Source: Bacteroides fluxus YIT 12057 (GTDB lineage: Bacteria > Bacteroidota > Bacteroidia > Bacteroidales > Bacteroidaceae). Taken from it: a DNA stretch of 64,000 nucleotides. The translations under genes were made by a program, and so were the position numbers. The stretch's first letter is position 1. Every line of letters begins with the position of its first letter. Of the stretch, positions 33,825 to 42,093 are shown one piece after another. The notes under the pieces are model-generated. The model worked only from the letters and a program-made list of their open reading frames with translations. It searched no databases and had not been told where the DNA came from. The stretch is from the NCBI RefSeq assembly GCF_000195635.1, contig NZ_GL882689.1:186001-250000 (forward strand), written 5' to 3'.

Positions 33825-35699
33825 TTATTTTTTAGTTTTCAAAAGTCCCACTTCACCGCTTGTTGCCGTGAAAAGGAGTTCATGTCCGTTCAGCGGGACT
33901 ACAGTGCTGATGAGTGAGTTTCCTATCTTGTGTTTCCACAGCACCTTGCCTGTTTTCCCTTCCAGTGCGAAGATAAGGCCTTCTTTGGTACTGCCAAACA
34001 TGATACCTTCTTTTTCTGCCTGCATGGAAGGTGCGTGTTCATAACCGAATCCTACATTCGATGCCCACAGTTCCCGGGGAGTGTCCTCCAGGGTGGAATA
34101 GCAGACGATGCTGTCATTCATTGTTTTGCTGTAAACACGCTCGTGGTCTTCGGATAAGCCGATGGTTTCACGTACCATGGACTGGAAGGTGCGCCATACC
34201 GTATTTCCCGTTTGGATGTCAATGGCGGTCATGGCACGCTGCGGATCTGTAATAAATACTTTTCCGTTGGCTGCTACCGGCCATACGGCAGCAGGCGAAA
34301 AGTGCATACGGGTCAGTCCACCGGTCCATTTCCACAATTCTTTGCCGTCAGTTTTGTTCAATGCATATAAGGTATTGTCCCATGCACCGAAGATAACCTT
34401 GTCTTCTGTAACGAGCGGTTTGGTTTCGATATAGCCTTTAATGCCTGTATAAACCCAGATAACCTTGCCTGTGTGTATGTCTATGGCGCGGAAAGTATGG
34501 TCGCTTGCGCCGATATAGGCAATGCGGTTCTCAATGGTGACGGCTCCTAGCACTGGTTCCGCAGCCTCAACTTTCCATAGCTGGCTTCCGTCTTTGGCAC
34601 TTAATCCATAGATATGGCGGTCGGCAGAGCCGAATACGACGATGCCTTCACTCGCGGCAGGAGTACCTACGATACGCTTGCCGGATTGGAAACTCCATAA
34701 CTTCTTCCCATTTTTCAAGGTGTAAGCTGTCAGGCATCCCAAGTCATCGCCGACAAATACCTTGTCTTTCTCTACGGCAGGCGAGCAGTAGATACCTGCA
34801 CCGGTCTGTACTGTCCATTGTTCTTTTACCTTGGGAAATTCCTTATTTACGGAGAAGTCCGGATATTTTTCTGCCTTGCCGTTACGGTCGTAATAAGACC
34901 GGGTCAAGGAAAAGGCGGCCCATTTCTTTGGGGGTTCCCCGATACGTTGTGTATAGACCCGGATAGAATCTTGGGTTACTTCGTAAATGCCATAACCAGG
35001 CTTGCCTTCTTTATCACGCAGGTTGCTGCGCATCAGAATGCCCGGAATGCCGTCGTAACGCAGATTGCGGTTGCTGTGGTAGTGTCCGCCGATGAACAGG
35101 CGTACATTGTAGGGGCGTACGGCATCCGTTACGTCATACCAATTGTCTACATCACCCTCCTGCATGGGATAGTGGGTGGCAAGTATCACGGGTTTGCCCC
35201 GTTTGGGGTTACCTTGGTTAAACGCGTCCATGCTTTCCTTCATCCAGTTGATGTCTTGCGGTACTACATGGCCATAGGCCATACGCATCAGCGGTCCTGA
35301 ATTGAAACCGAGAAATAAAATGCCTTTGTGCTCGAACTTAAAACGGTCACCCCCGAAGATCTCGCTGAAAGCGGTACAGCCTGAATCGCTCCATTTGGTT
35401 TCGTGATTGCCGAGGGCAATGTAGTAGGGCATCTTCAACAGGTCGAGACACGTCTTCAGTTTCTCCATTGTGGTGCGATCTCCTTCTTCGGTGACATCAC
35501 CGGTGATTAGCACGAAGTCGAGGCTGTCGGTAGCATTGAGCTGCGCCACACTGCGTAGTAAATCCTCCGTGGGGTTTGCATTCCTTGGGCTCAGGTGCAG
35601 ATCCGTGAGCTGTGCAAACCGGAATGTTTCTTGCTGTGCCTGCATCCCGAGGGGAAGCAGGCACGTAAGCAGGATGAGAAAGAATTGTCTTCGGTTCAT
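33825..35699 (-). CDS. Exported metallophosphoesterase fused to a PQQ-like beta-propeller
   Basis: This 624-residue protein starts with a signal peptide (MNRRQFFLILLTCLLPLGMQA). Residues about 25-260 are a calcineurin-like phosphoesterase with all metal motifs: TDLHL (D33, H35), GDVTEEGD, GNHE, ATHYP and GGHYHSN. Residues about 290-620 are a PQQ/BamB-type beta-propeller with repeated blade motifs (GCLTAYTLKNGKKLWSF, IYGLSAKDGSQLWKV, LYALNKTDGKELWKW). The enzyme half should hydrolyse a phosphomonoester or phosphodiester in the periplasm. The propeller probably binds a protein or glycan partner rather than PQQ. Its link to peptidoglycan salvage comes only from its place in the cluster. Confidence 0.85.
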   Translation of the reverse strand: MNRRQFFLILLTCLLPLGMQAQQETFRFAQLTDLHLSPRNANPTEDLLRSVAQLNATDSLDFVLITGDVTEEGDRTTMEKLKTCLDLLKMPYYIALGNHETKWSDSGCTAFSEIFGGDRFKFEHKGILFLGFNSGPLMRMAYGHVVPQDINWMKESMDAFNQGNPKRGKPVILATHYPMQEGDVDNWYDVTDAVRPYNVRLFIGGHYHSNRNLRYDGIPGILMRSNLRDKEGKPGYGIYEVTQDSIRVYTQRIGEPPKKWAAFSLTRSYYDRNGKAEKYPDFSVNKEFPKVKEQWTVQTGAGIYCSPAVEKDKVFVGDDLGCLTAYTLKNGKKLWSFQSGKRIVGTPAASEGIVVFGSADRHIYGLSAKDGSQLWKVEAAEPVLGAVTIENRIAYIGASDHTFRAIDIHTGKVIWVYTGIKGYIETKPLVTEDKVIFGAWDNTLYALNKTDGKELWKWTGGLTRMHFSPAAVWPVAANGKVFITDPQRAMTAIDIQTGNTVWRTFQSMVRETIGLSEDHERVYSKTMNDSIVCYSTLEDTPRELWASNVGFGYEHAPSMQAEKEGIMFGSTKEGLIFALEGKTGKVLWKHKIGNSLISTVVPLNGHELLFTATSGEVGLLKTKK

Positions 35700-35767
35700 A
35701 GATGATAATTGTTTTTATTGATGATGTTGTCTTTGTTAATGATAAAAATTGCCTTTGTGAATGCCTG

Positions 35768-38700
35768 TCATTCGTTCTCGTTAAAGAACGTCAATACAGC
35801 TTTCATCAGAGCTTCTCTTTCAGATTCGGTGCGTATGGACTCAAAGGGGAATCCTAATACGCACGTCTTGTACGCGCCGCGGTAGGCTATGCCCGCACTC
35901 AGATTATTTTCCGAATAACGCATTACCGTGTAGGCTTCCTTGCCTGCGGGCTCAATGGCATCCGGAGATTCTACCACATAGGAGTCCGGATTCAATTCAT
36001 TGTGGTAAGAATAGTCTCCGGTAAGGACAGCGAACGGGGAAGCCACGCTTTTAACTTTGCCCATTGTGGCTGCCTGGCCTGTACGCCATTTGTATTTTAA
36101 TACTTCTGTGGCGAATTTCTTGTCGGAGTCTTCTGCTTTGGCAAGGCGGTTGTCCCACAAGTCGGTTCCGACGTATGAACCCGATATGAAGATATTTCCG
36201 CCTTGGCTGCAGTAGGCTGCAATGGCATCCTGCATCGGCTTACTGAATGTCTTGAACTCCAAAGGCATAATACCGCCTCTGCCCATTTTGGTCTGACACT
36301 CTTTGCCTAAAATAAAATCGACATATTTGTAGTCGTTCAAATCGACTTGCCCGTTTTCTACAGCTTCGTCACTGCCGGATACGAAGGAGTAGCCAGCTTT
36401 CAGGATAGCTGCACCATGCACGGCAGGGTAATCAAAAGTGTTGCCGGCAATGACCTGGCTTTCATAATTTCCGTAACTGTCTCCGAAACCGGAAGCGTCA
36501 TCGTCCATCCAAGGGATGGAACGGCGGAATTCTTTCATCTTGCCAATGTAACTGATATCCTTGATGTAAGGTACTCCATGGTCCAGATCATCTAAGAAGC
36601 CTGCAAGCAAAGTATCCGCGGGAGCGGCGGCAACGAAATCGGCAGGTGCGCTGATACGGTCAAATCCGTTTATCACCAATACCGTACCTTGGGAATTGAA
36701 GGCACGTCCGGCGGACAGGATCTCGGACGGGAAGCTTTCACCGCCTTTATTGACGGCCGTGACTTTGTAACTGCATACCACTCCTGAAGGAAGAACAGTG
36801 CGATAACAGTTTTTATCTACCAATACGCCATTGTCAAAGTCCCCGTCTCCGATACGGGTATATACAATGTACTTTTCGGCTGTGGCGGTCGGCTCGAGAG
36901 GGTCGGTGACCGGTTGCCACGTCAGTTCAACTTCATTCTCACTTGCCATGCGTAATGACATCCGGTTGACCGGGAGAGGCTGGACTATGTAGTCCATATT
37001 GTATTGTGAGCAGAGGAACTGTAACATTCCTTTGTAAATGGCACGGCTTACGGTAAAGCGGAAACGGGGATCCAGACCGTAACGCATGTCTGCAAAGTTC
37101 TGGTGGGATAGTAATTCCAGCAACATGGTCGGTACGCATGGAACACGTGCCTCGTAATAAGATTGGTTCCACTTGCCCCGGCGGGTCCAGTCCGGCTCGT
37201 GAAGTGCGCGGATATCACGTACGATATTGGATTGGATCAGATCTGTCAGATCATGTGAGAGGTAACGTGATGCTCCGTTGGAGAATACTCCATTGCAAGC
37301 ATTGGTATGGTAGATGCCGAGTGTTCCTATGATGGAGTCATTCAGTGTGGTACCGGCGTCCGAGTGGAATGCGAAAGCCATGTCTACAGGAATATTCAGA
37401 CCTTTTTCTGTAGGATTGGCGGAAGAACCGCCGGCGAGGTAATTCACCCAAATGCCACGGCATTTATAGTCATCCGTATAGTCGTTCTTTCCTTGGCTTT
37501 CTGAATATACGCTGTCCGGTATGCCCGCCCATTGCAGCCAGTAACGTGCCGCTTCGCAGAAGCGGGGATAACCACTTGTCTCGTACGGATAATCGACTTC
37601 CGGCATTTCTTTGTGCACGATGGCGGCGTTTGCATCCAAACTTTTTATGTTCTCCGTAACTCCGGCGTCAGATAGGCGCCGGGCTATATTTCCCATGCCT
37701 CCACCTATTTTTACGGCATCTGCGGTTACTGTTTGTCCGGCTTTGGCCGAACGGTTGCTTAGAGTGACTTTGCATGTCTTGTTTTTTCCTGCATCAAAGC
37801 CAAAGGTACCGAGATAAATCCAAGTACCGCCACCCATTTGTTGATTTACCTTGAACCGGGTAGCACCGCCTTTATGATAAACGGTGTAAAGGGCATCGTC
37901 CGTACTGTTCGGAAGGGTCTGGTAAGATACATATACGGCATACCGGCCTGTGGAGGGAATTTCCGGAATCCATTCAGCCGTACTTTCTTTTCCTTTCTTG
38001 ATAGTCTCAATGGTGCGGAAGGTACCTTCCTTGAATGGGTTCTCAAAGTCGATGTATTGATTCCGCAGATGGGCAAAACCTTTCCCGTTTCCTTGTGTCC
38101 ACGCTTTGTCGGCTATATTTTCCGTATAGACGGAACGGCTGTTGAGATTGCCGTCGTTGTCCACGATCACTTCTACTGTCTGACAGTCGCGTTCACGGGG
38201 AAGCAGTACATTGGCGCCTGCATTTTCCAGCATCGGCACGAGGAAGGGGAGTACATAACTTTGTGTGTATAAGTCCTCCACCGTTTGGAAGATGCGTGCA
38301 CGTTGCCATTCCCAGCGTGTCAGTTTCGGCTCGTAGTAGAAGCCATGGCTTTGCCACAATGCGATATGCCGGTCCCGTAATCCATTGGCGGGAGTATAGG
38401 GGGCGGAAAGGTTCGTTGTCAGGGGGGTGCCGGCACCAGGGTTGAATGTTTTTGCTTTTTTGTCTTTTTTACTGCGTAGAGCTTGAGGGATAAGTTCCTC
38501 GATGCTGCGTTTGTTCGTACGGATTTGCAGGTGGTATTTGGCAAACTCGGCAGGAAGTAGGGCATTTACACCTGTGTAGATTTCGGCAACATTCTTTTCC
38601 CGGAAAGGAATATAGGCACAGTTCATGTTGGCGAACAGTTGCAGGGTATTGCCGATAATGGCTACAGAGTCAATCTTTATACGTCCTACAGAAATTTCTT

Positions 38701-38830
38701 TTTTGGCGGTGGCATCCAAAAATCTTCCGATTTCCTGACGGACTTCCGTCGGAAGCTCTTGCGCGCCTCCCATTTGGGGGAAGAGGGAGGCGGCGAGCAG
38801 ACTAAGTAAGAAATGACGTCTTACATTCAT
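35768..38830 (-). CDS. Exported N-acetylmuramoyl-L-alanine amidase with golvesin-like and FN3 modules
   Basis: This 1020-residue protein is often labelled xanthan lyase in databases, but its N-terminal half looks like Amidase_3. The signal peptide is MNVRRHFLLSLLAASLFPQM. The zinc site can be followed: H162 in LWQSHGFYYE, E185 in FQTVEDLY, and a second His in AFAFHSDAGT. The catalytic Glu is in PTMLLELLSHQN. A golvesin-type beta-sandwich (about 265-385, STAEWIPEIPSTGRYAVYVS) is inserted in the amidase fold. An FN3-like domain (about 645-720) and a Rossmann-like C-terminal part follow. It should remove stem peptides from muramic acid in the periplasm or at the surface, which fits the salvage cluster. 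It lies 14 bp after the sodium symporter gene. Confidence 0.82.
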   Translation of the reverse strand: MNVRRHFLLSLLAASLFPQMGGAQELPTEVRQEIGRFLDATAKKEISVGRIKIDSVAIIGNTLQLFANMNCAYIPFREKNVAEIYTGVNALLPAEFAKYHLQIRTNKRSIEELIPQALRSKKDKKAKTFNPGAGTPLTTNLSAPYTPANGLRDRHIALWQSHGFYYEPKLTRWEWQRARIFQTVEDLYTQSYVLPFLVPMLENAGANVLLPRERDCQTVEVIVDNDGNLNSRSVYTENIADKAWTQGNGKGFAHLRNQYIDFENPFKEGTFRTIETIKKGKESTAEWIPEIPSTGRYAVYVSYQTLPNSTDDALYTVYHKGGATRFKVNQQMGGGTWIYLGTFGFDAGKNKTCKVTLSNRSAKAGQTVTADAVKIGGGMGNIARRLSDAGVTENIKSLDANAAIVHKEMPEVDYPYETSGYPRFCEAARYWLQWAGIPDSVYSESQGKNDYTDDYKCRGIWVNYLAGGSSANPTEKGLNIPVDMAFAFHSDAGTTLNDSIIGTLGIYHTNACNGVFSNGASRYLSHDLTDLIQSNIVRDIRALHEPDWTRRGKWNQSYYEARVPCVPTMLLELLSHQNFADMRYGLDPRFRFTVSRAIYKGMLQFLCSQYNMDYIVQPLPVNRMSLRMASENEVELTWQPVTDPLEPTATAEKYIVYTRIGDGDFDNGVLVDKNCYRTVLPSGVVCSYKVTAVNKGGESFPSEILSAGRAFNSQGTVLVINGFDRISAPADFVAAAPADTLLAGFLDDLDHGVPYIKDISYIGKMKEFRRSIPWMDDDASGFGDSYGNYESQVIAGNTFDYPAVHGAAILKAGYSFVSGSDEAVENGQVDLNDYKYVDFILGKECQTKMGRGGIMPLEFKTFSKPMQDAIAAYCSQGGNIFISGSYVGTDLWDNRLAKAEDSDKKFATEVLKYKWRTGQAATMGKVKSVASPFAVLTGDYSYHNELNPDSYVVESPDAIEPAGKEAYTVMRYSENNLSAGIAYRGAYKTCVLGFPFESIRTESEREALMKAVLTFFNENE

Positions 38831-38844
38831 GATGATGCATTAAG

Positions 38845-40299
38845 TTAATTGTTCTTTTTGTCTTTTTTTATTAGCAGGCAGAGTCCGATAAACGTGAACA
38901 GTGCGTTGAATATCAGAAGCTCGTAGCTGAATTGGTAGCCTCCGAACCAAGTTACAGAATTCTTTTGAAGAATGTAGCAGAACACAGGAGAGGCAATGGC
39001 TACCAGAGGGATGTACTTGTCACGGACTTGTTGTTTCATGAAGATTCCGAACGCAAACAAGCCAAGTATAGGACCATAAGTGTAACTTGCCAGAATATAA
39101 ACTGCGTCAATTACACTGGTATTATTGAGCAGGTTGAAAACGAAGATGGTGATGCCCATGATTACTGCCATTCCGACGTGTACTCTCTTGCGGATTTTAA
39201 CGACTTCTTCTTCTGCCTTTCCCTTTGTTCCAAGAATATCGACGGTAAAGGAGGTGGTCAGCGCAGTCAGTGCGGAACCGGCGGCGGAGTAAGCGGAAGA
39301 AATCAGCCCTATAATGAACAAGATACCTACGATAGCGGGAAAATACGTGCCTGTGGCTATCAGCGGGAAGAGCTCGTCTCCTTTGGCTACCTCAATCTGC
39401 TGATTGGCGGCAAAGATGTAGAGCAGTACGCCCAGCATCAGAAAAAGCAGGATGACAAAGAATTGTGAGATAACACTGGTTATCATGTTTTTCTGTGAAT
39501 CCTTGAAGTTTTTGCAACTCAGGTTGCGTTGCATCATGTCCTGGTCTAGCCCCGTCATGGCAATCATGGTGAAAGCACCCGCCAAGAATTGCTTGAAGAA
39601 GTATTGCTTGCTGTTTACATCATCGAAGAAGAAGATGCGTGACATGTCGCTGTCTGCGATAGTGCTTACCATACTGGTGAATGACAAATTCAGGTCGGAT
39701 GCGATATAACCTATGCAGAGTACAACGGACACCACCAGGCAGAATGTTTTTAAGGAGTCTGTCCATATCAGGGATTTGACTCCGCCACGGAAAGTATAGA
39801 GCCAGACCAGAGCCACTGTGATGGCTACATTCAGAATGAAAGGAAGGCCGAAAGGCTCAAAAACCAATAGTTGCAGGGTCAGGCATACAAGGAACAGGCG
39901 TACAGCGGCACCGAGCATTTTAGATATGAAGAAGAACCAGGCTCCCGTACGGTAAGAAGACATGCCGAAACGGTTTTCCAAGTATTCATAGATGGATACC
40001 AAGTTCATCCGGTAAAACAAAGGTACCAGGACGAAAGCAATGATAAGCTGTCCGGCTATGAATCCCAGTACCATTTGCAGATAGCCGAAACCGCTGACAG
40101 CCACCATACCGGGTACAGACACATAGGTTACTCCCGAAATGGCGGAGCCGATCATGGCAAAGGCCACGACATACCAGGATGATTTACGGTTACCTACAAA
40201 GAATCCTTCGTTATCTGCTTTTCTGCCTGCAATATAGGATATGGTAAATAATATCGCGAAGTAGGCGGCGATGGTAATGATGACAGAGAGTGGGCTCAT
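38845..40299 (-). CDS. Sodium:solute symporter (SSS family)
   Basis: This 484-residue inner-membrane protein has about 13 hydrophobic helices. It begins MSPLSVIITIAAYFAILFTI and has the SSS landmarks FFVGNRKSSWYVVAFAMIGS, ISGVTYVSVPG and MTGLDQDMMQRNLSCKN. SSS proteins use the sodium gradient to import sugars, sialic acid, amino acids or vitamins. Bacteroidetes members often sit in glycan loci. Here it lies between a NamZ-type gene and the amidase gene, so a cell-wall sugar or stem peptide is plausible, but the family does not reveal its substrate by sequence. Confidence 0.9.
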   Translation of the reverse strand: MSPLSVIITIAAYFAILFTISYIAGRKADNEGFFVGNRKSSWYVVAFAMIGSAISGVTYVSVPGMVAVSGFGYLQMVLGFIAGQLIIAFVLVPLFYRMNLVSIYEYLENRFGMSSYRTGAWFFFISKMLGAAVRLFLVCLTLQLLVFEPFGLPFILNVAITVALVWLYTFRGGVKSLIWTDSLKTFCLVVSVVLCIGYIASDLNLSFTSMVSTIADSDMSRIFFFDDVNSKQYFFKQFLAGAFTMIAMTGLDQDMMQRNLSCKNFKDSQKNMITSVISQFFVILLFLMLGVLLYIFAANQQIEVAKGDELFPLIATGTYFPAIVGILFIIGLISSAYSAAGSALTALTTSFTVDILGTKGKAEEEVVKIRKRVHVGMAVIMGITIFVFNLLNNTSVIDAVYILASYTYGPILGLFAFGIFMKQQVRDKYIPLVAIASPVFCYILQKNSVTWFGGYQFSYELLIFNALFTFIGLCLLIKKDKKNN

Positions 40300-40336
40300 G
40301 GTTTTATTTACGGTTTAATGATTTACGATTTGATGA

Positions 40337-41503
40337 TTATTCTTCGTAGAGCAAATAGGGCTTGCGTTGTACCTTGAATTTCTCTACATCGTCTTTCCAC
40401 ATTGCTTTTATCTCATCGGCGCTTTTGCCCGCTTCTATCATTTTGCGTACATAATCCGTACCTACCAATAGTTCGAAGAAAGAACGGAAGAAGTGGTCGC
40501 CCATATTCAGATTCCTGTATGCATCGATAACATAGCTCAAATCTATACCGCGTTTCCGGATTTCTTCATCGCTCATGTTGCTGAGGTTTACGCCGTGGCA
40601 AAGTTTATTGAGTTGGGGAGGGTTCTTGGCTCCCGGAATGCTGCGTGGGGTGAAACTGTAGCTGTAACCTGTCATATTGGGATGGCCATATACTTGGAAC
40701 GGAAGGTCTGTACCTCTGCCCAAACTGACCGGGGTGGCTTCGAAATAGCAGGTTGACGGATACAGATAGATGGACTTCATGTTCGGCAAGTTAGGAGATG
40801 GGGGAATCGGCAACTTGTACAGGGTCTGATGTGTATAGTTCTTGCAAGGAATCACTGTCAAGTCGCATACGCGTGAAGCGGGTAACCAACGTTCGCCATT
40901 GACCATTAAGGCGAGTTCTCCTAAAGTCATGCCGTGTACAATGGGGATAGGCAGCCAGCCTACTCCGGATTTGTATTTCATGTCGAGAATCGGGCCGTCC
41001 ACATAATACCCGTTCGGATTGGGACGGTCTAGAACCAATACCTTTCGGTTATATTCTGCACAGGCATCCATCAGTCTGCACATGGAGGCATAATAAGTAT
41101 AGAATCTCAGTCCCACGTCTTGTATATCTACAATCAGAATGTCGAACTTGCGCATGGAAGTTTCACTGGGCTTTCCTAATTTGCCGTCATAAAGAGAGAG
41201 GATGGGCACGCCGGTCTTTTTGTCAACAGAACTGGATACGTGTTCGCCTGCATCCGCATCACCGCGGAAACCATGTTCCGGTGAAAAGATGGCTACTACG
41301 TTGAATTTGTTTTCCAATAGGATGTCCAGCAGATGCTTGTCTCCTATCATTCCTGTGTGGTTGGAGAAAATGGCGATTCGTTTGCCTTTTAGGATGGGAA
41401 AATACTCGGCGGTTTGTTCATCGCCTAAAATAATCCGTTCTTTTTGTGCCTGACACAGGAAAGAACTACATAGCATAATAGCTAAAAGCAGCAGTTTCTT
41501 CAT
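40337..41503 (-). CDS. NamZ-type exo-beta-N-acetylmuramidase (DUF1343, GH171), copy 2
   Basis: This 388-residue exported protein is the first gene of the salvage cluster. I start at ATG 41503 (MKKLLLLAIMLCSSFLCQAQ, a signal peptide). A TTG farther up at 41539 falls inside the promoter and is rejected. DUF1343 motifs are present: GKRIAIFSNHTGMIG, FSPEHGFRGDADAGEHV, ILIVDIQDVGLRFYTYY, VLDRPNPNGYYVDGP and MTLGELALMVNGE. It differs from copy 1 in IFSNHTG (LITNPTG there) and in the GLRFYTYYAS segment, so the two probably prefer different muropeptides. Both are predicted to free MurNAc from non-reducing ends in the periplasm. Confidence 0.9.
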   Translation of the reverse strand: MKKLLLLAIMLCSSFLCQAQKERIILGDEQTAEYFPILKGKRIAIFSNHTGMIGDKHLLDILLENKFNVVAIFSPEHGFRGDADAGEHVSSSVDKKTGVPILSLYDGKLGKPSETSMRKFDILIVDIQDVGLRFYTYYASMCRLMDACAEYNRKVLVLDRPNPNGYYVDGPILDMKYKSGVGWLPIPIVHGMTLGELALMVNGERWLPASRVCDLTVIPCKNYTHQTLYKLPIPPSPNLPNMKSIYLYPSTCYFEATPVSLGRGTDLPFQVYGHPNMTGYSYSFTPRSIPGAKNPPQLNKLCHGVNLSNMSDEEIRKRGIDLSYVIDAYRNLNMGDHFFRSFFELLVGTDYVRKMIEAGKSADEIKAMWKDDVEKFKVQRKPYLLYEE

Positions 41504-41536
41504 AATAGTATTATATAAGGAGGATGTTACCTGCAA

Positions 41537-41564
41537 CAAAGATAGACTTTATTTTAATATCAAA
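41537..41564 (-). promoter_or_regulatory. Promoter of the peptidoglycan-salvage cluster
   Basis: On the minus strand TATCTTTG (41544-41537) matches TAnnTTTG, with TTTG (41564-41561) 16 bp upstream. It lies 34 bp before the first start codon, at 41503. The conserved leader copy at 41681-41882 lies upstream and points the same way. Confidence 0.55.
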
Positions 41565-41662
41565 AACACTTATTTGGTAATTTTTAGTATTATCAATCTT
41601 AATTTGCAAACTGTGGCGCTTATACTTTACTTAATAGAGCGGGAAGGCTGTCCCCACTGTTC

Positions 41663-41692
41663 TCACCCTTGTTTTCTGTGTTCTTCATTCAT
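41663..41692 (-). pseudogene. Nine-codon susC-like start, relic or leader peptide
   Basis: On the minus strand, ATG at 41692-41690 opens a frame reading M-N-E-E-H-R-K-Q-G and then TGA. The second susC in this window starts M-N-E-D-R-K-R-W, and the DNA around both start codons matches at 28 of 30 positions (41681-41710 against 43350-43379). No further SusC sequence follows. It is either the stump of a deleted susC or a short leader peptide. Confidence 0.6.
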
Positions 41693-41882
41693 GAATGATT
41701 GATGATTTTGATATTAATCAATAGGTTTCTCTAAAACAGGATAAGAGAATGGTGAGAGAAGAAAGAACTGTATCTATCTCATATCTTAATTGTTGCCTAC
41801 CATAGGTATTTCGTTGTTTGGAGGTTCATAGTTCTTTATATTATCTCTTTATTATTCTTAACTGTCAGTTCTTGCGGAACTA
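41681..41882 (-). repeat. Inverted copy of the susC leader, facing the salvage cluster
   Basis: Read on the minus strand, this segment matches the susC leader at 43175-43379. The upstream end TAGTTCCGCAAGAACT (41882-41867) agrees at 15 of 16 positions and forms a five-pair hairpin with loop CGCAA. Then come a shared AAAGAGATA, a TGAACC block, CCTATGG (41806-41800) and the near-identical 30 bp around the start codon. Block spacing is nearly the same in both copies (60 and 63 bp between the hairpin and CCTATGG). The match fades upstream of 41883. Confidence 0.75.
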
Positions 41883-42060
41883 TATCCAACTCGGTATATA
41901 AGGTTTGCCACATTGTTTATTGTACATCATATTCTTTATGAAAAAATACGATAGAACGTAGGTGTCATGGAACTACGGAAAAAAGAAAACCAGATAAGAA
42001 AAATTCCGTGACTAAAATGTTTTTTTCGCAAATACACCTTGGGGAGATTAAAAAAAACTA

Positions 42061-42068
42061 TATATTTG
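42061..42068 (+). promoter_or_regulatory. -7 promoter element of the second kinase gene
   Basis: TATATTTG matches TAnnTTTG, 25 bp before the start at 42094, implying a very short leader. No clear -33 TTTG is present. Confidence 0.5.
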
Positions 42069-42093
42069 TATTCAATTCTAAAACTAATTATCT

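Larger units (their letters stand above)
41504..42093. other. Divergent intergenic region between the salvage cluster and the second kinase
   Basis: No full-length gene is present in these 590 bp. The region holds the salvage promoter (41537-41564), a nine-codon susC-like start (41663-41692), the inverted copy of the susC leader (41681-41882) and a promoter for the kinase (42061-42068). The stretch 41883-42060 is AT-rich and unassigned. Confidence 0.7.

Noticed and set aside
41504..41539. TTG start of the second NamZ-type gene at 41539
   Set aside because: It overlaps the -7 promoter element (41537-41544), so it would lie upstream of the transcript start; ATG 41503 gives a normal signal peptide.
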